NCBI RefSeq assembly: GCF_036323495.1
Contig: NZ_AP028947.1
Coordinates: 2,046,001-2,110,000 of the forward strand
Length of the DNA stretch: 64,000 bases
Direction: 5' to 3'
From: Limnobacter thiooxidans
GTDB taxonomy: Bacteria; Pseudomonadota; Gammaproteobacteria; Burkholderiales; Burkholderiaceae_B
Shown here piece after piece: positions 59,876-64,000 of this stretch; position 1 is the stretch's first letter, and each line of letters opens with the position of its first letter. A program made the translations under genes and the position numbers. Under the pieces are notes generated by a model. The model saw only the letters and a list, made by a program, of their open reading frames with translations. It was not told the DNA's origin and did no database searches.

Positions 59876-61495
59876 TCAGCCGTTGCTTCTCGCCTGCTTC
59901 GCACCTTGTCGAATCAGCAGCAATATGGGCACCAATGCAATCATCACGATCATCAAAGCAGGGACAGCAGCCTCGGTAAGTCTTTCATCGGATGCAAATT
60001 GATAGGAAACCACAGCCAAGGTGTCAAAATCGAATGGCCGCAATACCAATGTAGCCGGCAATTCCTTGATGACGTCCACAATGACCAACAACATGCCGGT
60101 GGCCACAGACCCTTTCAGCACCGGCAAATGGACATGCCAGAGAACTTGTCGAGGCGTACGTCCCAGAATGCGGGCTGACTCGTCAATGTGACGGGTAATC
60201 TGCTGCAAACCTGAATCCACGGATTGCAATGCCGCCGAGGTAAAGCGCACATTGTAGGCATACACCAAGGCCAACACACTTCCAGTCAAGGCTGGGATTT
60301 GCCAACCCATGTCATAGGTAAAGCGGTCAATTGTGGCCAGGGGCAACAATATTGCAATCGCCAAAATTGCACCAGGAACACCATAGCCCAATGAAATCAA
60401 ACGATAAATTGCAGTCACCCACCAAACCTGCGCTTGCCTTTTCACATACGCTAAAAAAACCGCAAGAAAAACCGCGACCAAAGCCGCAACGCCTCCCAGC
60501 AAGGCTGAATGATAGGCCCACTGGAAACTTCGAGCCCAGTCGATTGTGGTATCGACATGCGTGACCAAAGCCAGCAAGATGAAAACAGGCAATAAAAACC
60601 CCAAAATGACAGGCATTGCCGACAACACGGCTACCCACCAACCTTGTGCAGGTTTCAAACGCTTACGTTCAATGGTGCTACCTTTACCGGATTGCGTGTA
60701 GAACTGCGCCCTGCCCCTTGCCTTCGATTCGGATGCAATCAACACCAGCATCACGGCAAGAAGCATCACGGACAGTAAAGCCGCACTATCCCGGTCACCA
60801 AGATTCAACCAGGTGTTAAAAATGGCCGTAGTGAAAGTGCGCACGCCAAAATATGACAAGGCACCATACTCAGCCAAGGTTTCCATCAACACAAGTGTCA
60901 AACCGACAACCCAGGCGGGACGTGCCACAGGCAGACCCACTTTCAAAAAAGCGCTGGTTGCACTGTGTCCCAGCGAGCGCGCTGCGTCCAGCATGGAAGG
61001 GCTACGGCCCAAAAATGCGGTGCGCGCCATGATGTAAACATACGGGTACAACACAAAACTAAGCACCAGGATAGCGCCTGTTGTGGATCGAATTTCAGGA
61101 ATCTTGAAGTCGCTGCCAAAAAGACCGCGCAAGTTGCTGGCCAACCAACCCGAGTATTGAAGCGCATCCGTGTAGGCGTAAGCAATCACGTAGGATGGCA
61201 TGGCCATTGGCAGCAGCAGCAACCACTCCAGCCATTTGCGGCCAGGGAATTCATGCGCAGAAACCCACCATGCGGGCAGCACACCCATGGTGCTGGTCAG
61301 TACAACCACGCCAACACACAAATAAACAGTTTGTAAAACAAGGTCAGGAAGAATGGTTTGGGCAAGGTGAGCCAACACCTGCGGTGCCGCAACCAGGCTG
61401 GCGCCGGCCAAACCGATCAGATAGACGAACGGCAGCAACAGCAACAATGCCAGTAGTGCCACAGAAATGCGACTTCTCAACCCCAATGTAAACAA
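59876..61495 (-). CDS. Iron(III)-type ABC transporter permease (fused two-domain)
   Basis: About 539 residues from a TTG at 61495 with AGGCGG upstream; no ATG start precedes the first membrane helix in a sensible place, and a longer frame would overlap the divergent ATPase gene. Two copies of the binding-protein-dependent permease fold, about twelve helices, match the FbpB/SfuB/AfuB type. EAA-like loops lie at ARSLGHSATSAFLKVGLPVARP and ARILGRTPRQVLWHVHLPVLKG. It imports ferric iron or a related substrate. No periplasmic binding protein lies in the window. Confidence 0.85.
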   Translation of the reverse strand: MFTLGLRSRISVALLALLLLLPFVYLIGLAGASLVAAPQVLAHLAQTILPDLVLQTVYLCVGVVVLTSTMGVLPAWWVSAHEFPGRKWLEWLLLLPMAMPSYVIAYAYTDALQYSGWLASNLRGLFGSDFKIPEIRSTTGAILVLSFVLYPYVYIMARTAFLGRSPSMLDAARSLGHSATSAFLKVGLPVARPAWVVGLTLVLMETLAEYGALSYFGVRTFTTAIFNTWLNLGDRDSAALLSVMLLAVMLVLIASESKARGRAQFYTQSGKGSTIERKRLKPAQGWWVAVLSAMPVILGFLLPVFILLALVTHVDTTIDWARSFQWAYHSALLGGVAALVAVFLAVFLAYVKRQAQVWWVTAIYRLISLGYGVPGAILAIAILLPLATIDRFTYDMGWQIPALTGSVLALVYAYNVRFTSAALQSVDSGLQQITRHIDESARILGRTPRQVLWHVHLPVLKGSVATGMLLVIVDVIKELPATLVLRPFDFDTLAVVSYQFASDERLTEAAVPALMIVMIALVPILLLIRQGAKQARSNG

Positions 61496-61593
61496 ACAAA
61501 CCGCCTGGACATGGCAAAATGGAAGTGAGAACGATTTTACTTTAAGTTCAAGCAGTTCACCGAAATCAAAGGTGAACTGCGTAGTAAACAGAC

Positions 61594-62664
61594 ATGGGCG
61601 CACTTGAAAAAATGAAGCAAACCCCCGCATTGAGCATCAGGAACCTCAGTATTCTTTACTCGGGCAGCAGCGTTTCGGCTGTGCGCGATGTCAGTTTTGA
61701 GCTGGCACAGGGCGAAATAGCCTGCCTTCTTGGGCCATCGGGGTGCGGAAAAACAACTTTGCTGCGCGCAATTGCAGGATTCTTGATGCCCAACCAAGGC
61801 ACCATCGCCTTGAATGGTGAAAGCGCCAGCGAACCGGGGCGGGTTCGGAGCCCGGAAAAACGCAATGTGGGCGTGGTGTTTCAAGACTATGCCCTGTTTC
61901 CTCATTTGTCGGTAAGGAAAAACATCGAATTCGGTCTTCACAAACGAAGTGAGCCAGAAAAGCGGCACCGAAGCGGTGAATTGCTGGCCTTGATCGGGTT
62001 GGAAACTTTGGCTGATCGATATCCACATGAGCTTTCCGGCGGTCAACAACAACGCGTTGCGCTTGCACGCGCATTGGCACCAAAACCCACATTGATATTG
62101 CTGGATGAACCTTTCTCCAACCTGGATGTAGAGCTGAAAGAACGGTTGACTTTTGAAGTTCGGGAGATACTGAAAGCCGAAAACATGAGCGCTATTTTGG
62201 TCACTCACGACCAACATGAGGCTTTTAGCATGGCCGATCGAATTGGCGTAATGCATGCAGGCGAACTGCAGCAATGGGGTTCATCCTACAGCCTTTACCA
62301 CCAGCCCAATTCACGCATGGTGGCCGACTTTATTGGTCAAGGCGTTTTCTTGCCAGGTAAAAAGACCGAACAGGGTTTGCAAATCGAATTGGCCCATTTG
62401 CGGTTAACTGAAGACCAATTGCCCCTGAACGACGAATTCGATGTACTGATTCGCCCTGACGACATAATCCACGACGATGCAAGCCCGATGCAAGCCATCG
62501 TGGTGCGCAAGGCCTTTCGTGGCGCAGATTTTCTATACACATTGATGCTTGAAAGCGGCGCGCACGTATTGGCTCTGGTACCAAGTCATCACAACCACGC
62601 GATTGGCGAACCCATCGGGATCAAGTTAGAGCTTGATCACGTCATTACCTTCGACAGGCTGTAA
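61594..62664 (+). CDS. Iron(III)-type ABC transporter ATP-binding protein
   Basis: 356 residues: Walker A GPSGCGKT (47-54), Q-loop Gln97, signature LSGGQ (147-151), Walker B LILLDEP (167-173), then a C-terminal TOBE-like domain. This matches FbpC/AfuC ATPases. It is divergent from the permease gene (gap about 98 bp), an unusual split for one transporter. A start at ATG 61612 is also possible. Confidence 0.87.
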   Translation: MGALEKMKQTPALSIRNLSILYSGSSVSAVRDVSFELAQGEIACLLGPSGCGKTTLLRAIAGFLMPNQGTIALNGESASEPGRVRSPEKRNVGVVFQDYALFPHLSVRKNIEFGLHKRSEPEKRHRSGELLALIGLETLADRYPHELSGGQQQRVALARALAPKPTLILLDEPFSNLDVELKERLTFEVREILKAENMSAILVTHDQHEAFSMADRIGVMHAGELQQWGSSYSLYHQPNSRMVADFIGQGVFLPGKKTEQGLQIELAHLRLTEDQLPLNDEFDVLIRPDDIIHDDASPMQAIVVRKAFRGADFLYTLMLESGAHVLALVPSHHNHAIGEPIGIKLELDHVITFDRL

Positions 62665-62673
62665 GCTGGAAAA

Positions 62674-63501
62674 TCAGGAATAGTCGGTGGAACCTGGTGT
62701 CGAACCTGGGAAGCTGGTGCCCACATCCGTGGCCAATGCGGTGGAACTGATCGAAGTACCAGCGCCACTGGCCGAGGCAAAAAGTTCAGACACTTCCTGA
62801 ATACCGTTGGGATTGGAAAAATCGAGCGTCAGTGGGAACGCCTCAGGGGAAGTGAACAATCCATCTAGCGTTGCTTCCAGCGCCAGTGAGTTACCCAAGC
62901 CTGAGAACTCATAATCAGAGAATTCACCAATATCAATCTGCATTGAGTCTAGAAGAGAGTAAGACTCTAGAGTCTCAAGCGATGCAACAGCCGAGTTGAC
63001 ATCGGTAGACAAATCACCAAACAAATCCTGGTTGATCGAATTCAAATCAAGAACCTGGGCTTGGATGTCTTGAATCAACTGGGACAGTTCGTCGTAGGCC
63101 AACTCGCCATTCATCGCCAACTGCAGCTTGGGCATAGTGCCAAGCAGTTCGGACTTCAAGGCATGAAGACTTGATTCGATATTCATGTTGTCCATTACGG
63201 GAGTTGGTTGGGAATAGGCCAGCAAACCTGGGTCTACACTGGCAATGCTGGTTATGCTTTCAAATACACCCGGGTCGCTGACACACAGATTGGAAACACA
63301 AAGCAGGTCTCCAAGGCGTGCGGATCCGGAGTCTTGATTGTTGATACCGTCCAGGTAAGTCAATTGAATTCTATTGCCACCGAATGAAGGCTCTGACCGA
63401 TCGAAAAATTCGATTGTTGCCGCATGATCAAGCTCGAACACCCCAACAGCCGCTTGTTCTGGCTGCGTGCTTACTGACAAATGGATGGCAAAGTCGGACA
63501 T
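62674..63501 (-). CDS. Unrecognised acidic protein
   Basis: 275 residues, strongly acidic and Ser/Leu/Asp-rich, with no signal peptide and no membrane helix. The start (MSDFAIHLSVSTQPEQAAVGVFELDHAATIEFFDRSEP) looks beta-rich; the middle (about 100-190) is helical with amphipathic Leu spacing (LHALKSELLGTMPKLQLAMNGELAYDELSQLIQDIQAQVLDLNS), and the tail is Ser/Gly/Thr-rich. Only four Cys-free stretches and one LCVSNLCVS pair stand out. It precedes the repeat protein on the same strand by 91 bp in the other order. No family recognised. Confidence 0.6.
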   Translation of the reverse strand: MSDFAIHLSVSTQPEQAAVGVFELDHAATIEFFDRSEPSFGGNRIQLTYLDGINNQDSGSARLGDLLCVSNLCVSDPGVFESITSIASVDPGLLAYSQPTPVMDNMNIESSLHALKSELLGTMPKLQLAMNGELAYDELSQLIQDIQAQVLDLNSINQDLFGDLSTDVNSAVASLETLESYSLLDSMQIDIGEFSDYEFSGLGNSLALEATLDGLFTSPEAFPLTLDFSNPNGIQEVSELFASASGAGTSISSTALATDVGTSFPGSTPGSTDYS

Positions 63502-63592
63502 GAATTCGATTCTTGATGGGCTTGGTTCCTATTTTATACGAAACACAATTCAAATTGGATTCAAATTCAGTACTGACTCAAATCAAGAGCCC

Positions 63593-64000
63593 CTACTTGT
63601 TCAAATCCAGCGAACCTAGAATCCCATCGAGTGCACCGCCTTCGGCACCCGCGTTGGATGAAATGCCGTTGTTGGACAAGCCTAACAGGTCGCCTCCATC
63701 GGCACCTTCAGGGCTATTGCTGAGCACGGAAAGCAAGCCGAGGTCTGGTAAAAGGCCATCTACTATATCGATTATCGGATCAGTAACTGGATCGGTGATC
63801 CCACCCACGATGTCGATGACAGGATCGGTAATACCACCCACGATGTCGGTGACAGGATCGGTAATACCACCCACAATGTCAGTGACTGGATCAGTAATCC
63901 CACCCACAATGTCGGTGACAGGATCGGTAATACCACCCACGATGTCGGTGACAGGATCCGTAATTCCACCCACAATGTCAGTGATTGGATCGGTGATTCC
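63593..64000 (-). CDS. TDPV-repeat protein, C-terminal part (runs off window)
   Basis: The frame is open from the window edge (63998-64000) to the stop at 63593; the start is outside. It carries at least six copies of an 11-residue unit GGITDPVTDIV, then TDPIIDIVDGLLPDLG and a Gly/Asp/Leu-rich tail ending GSLDLNK. Regular Gly-Asp-Pro repeats of this kind are seen in surface or adhesin-like proteins of betaproteobacteria, but no family is named. Tandem DNA makes its length prone to change. Confidence 0.75.
   Translation of the reverse strand, partial: GITDPITDIVGGITDPVTDIVGGITDPVTDIVGGITDPVTDIVGGITDPVTDIVGGITDPVIDIVGGITDPVTDPIIDIVDGLLPDLGLLSVLSNSPEGADGGDLLGLSNNGISSNAGAEGGALDGILGSLDLNK
63789..64000 (-). 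repeat. 33-bp tandem repeat, at least 6.4 copies
   Basis: Units begin at 63789, 63822, 63855, 63888, 63921 and 63954, and a partial unit runs to the edge. Each encodes one 11-residue GGITDPVTDIV unit in the same frame. Copies differ at a few positions, mostly silent. Confidence 0.92.

Noticed and set aside
63789..64000. CRISPR array
   Set aside because: The 33-bp units are contiguous with no unique spacers and keep one reading frame; they encode protein repeats.

Overview
The window looks like a chromosomal segment of a betaproteobacterium of the order Burkholderiales. Supporting signs are the phaC-phaA-phaB order, the prpB-prpC-acnD-prpF operon with a divergent PrpR, sdhCDAB-sdhE-gltA, a GntR gene divergent from mdh, a DUF2863 gene, and a candidate sucA leader RNA. 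Overall resemblance suggests a Limnobacter-like organism; this is inference from gene content and protein flavour, not from a database match. No rRNA, tRNA, phage, transposase or CRISPR array is visible.

Layout. 1-3.3 kb: polyhydroxyalkanoate synthesis (phaB partial, phaA, phaC; minus strand). 3.5-13.5 kb: housekeeping genes (pgeF, rluD, bamD, yoaA-type helicase, a ydcH-like gene, a lipoprotein, tex, zapE), with a 0.6-kb gene-free repeat-rich island at 11.7-12.35 kb. 13.5-30.3 kb: TCA-cycle genes (sucA-sucB-lpd; sdhCDAB, sdhE, gltA; GntR regulator and mdh; a CitE-like lyase). These are interrupted by a cache/CheW-type signalling gene broken by a single in-frame amber codon. 30.3-36 kb: a formyltransferase-fold protein, an AsmA-family protein, rlmF, several small membrane proteins (two too short for routine ORF calling), arfB and a DUF1294 protein. 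36-43.7 kb: methylcitrate cycle with PrpR and a clear sigma-54 promoter. 43.9-52.5 kb: a divergent PEP carboxylase, an amidase, a stand-alone receiver-like protein, acnB and an AraC regulator. 52.5-59.4 kb: a lipoprotein hydrolase, a sterol-desaturase-family protein, a DUF2863 protein and acnA, set between two direct copies of a long non-coding repeat. 59.9-62.7 kb: a divergent iron-type ABC transporter pair. 62.7-64 kb: two unrecognised genes, the last containing 33-bp (11-residue) tandem repeats and running off the window.

How the genes work together. The window encodes much of central carbon metabolism: citrate synthase, three aconitase-family enzymes (AcnA, AcnB, AcnD), 2-oxoglutarate dehydrogenase, succinate dehydrogenase, malate dehydrogenase, a PEP-carboxylase-like enzyme, propionyl-CoA disposal and carbon storage as PHA. 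A 21-bp near-palindrome is shared (17 of 21 positions) between the gntR-mdh intergenic region and the acnB promoter region. It is a candidate operator linking these loci.

The most unusual items are: the amber-interrupted double-sensor CheW protein; a three-copy interspersed repeat family, two copies of which flank the acnA segment; the shared palindrome; the divergent PEP carboxylase with altered active-site motifs; the sucA leader; and the TDPV-repeat protein beside an unknown acidic protein.
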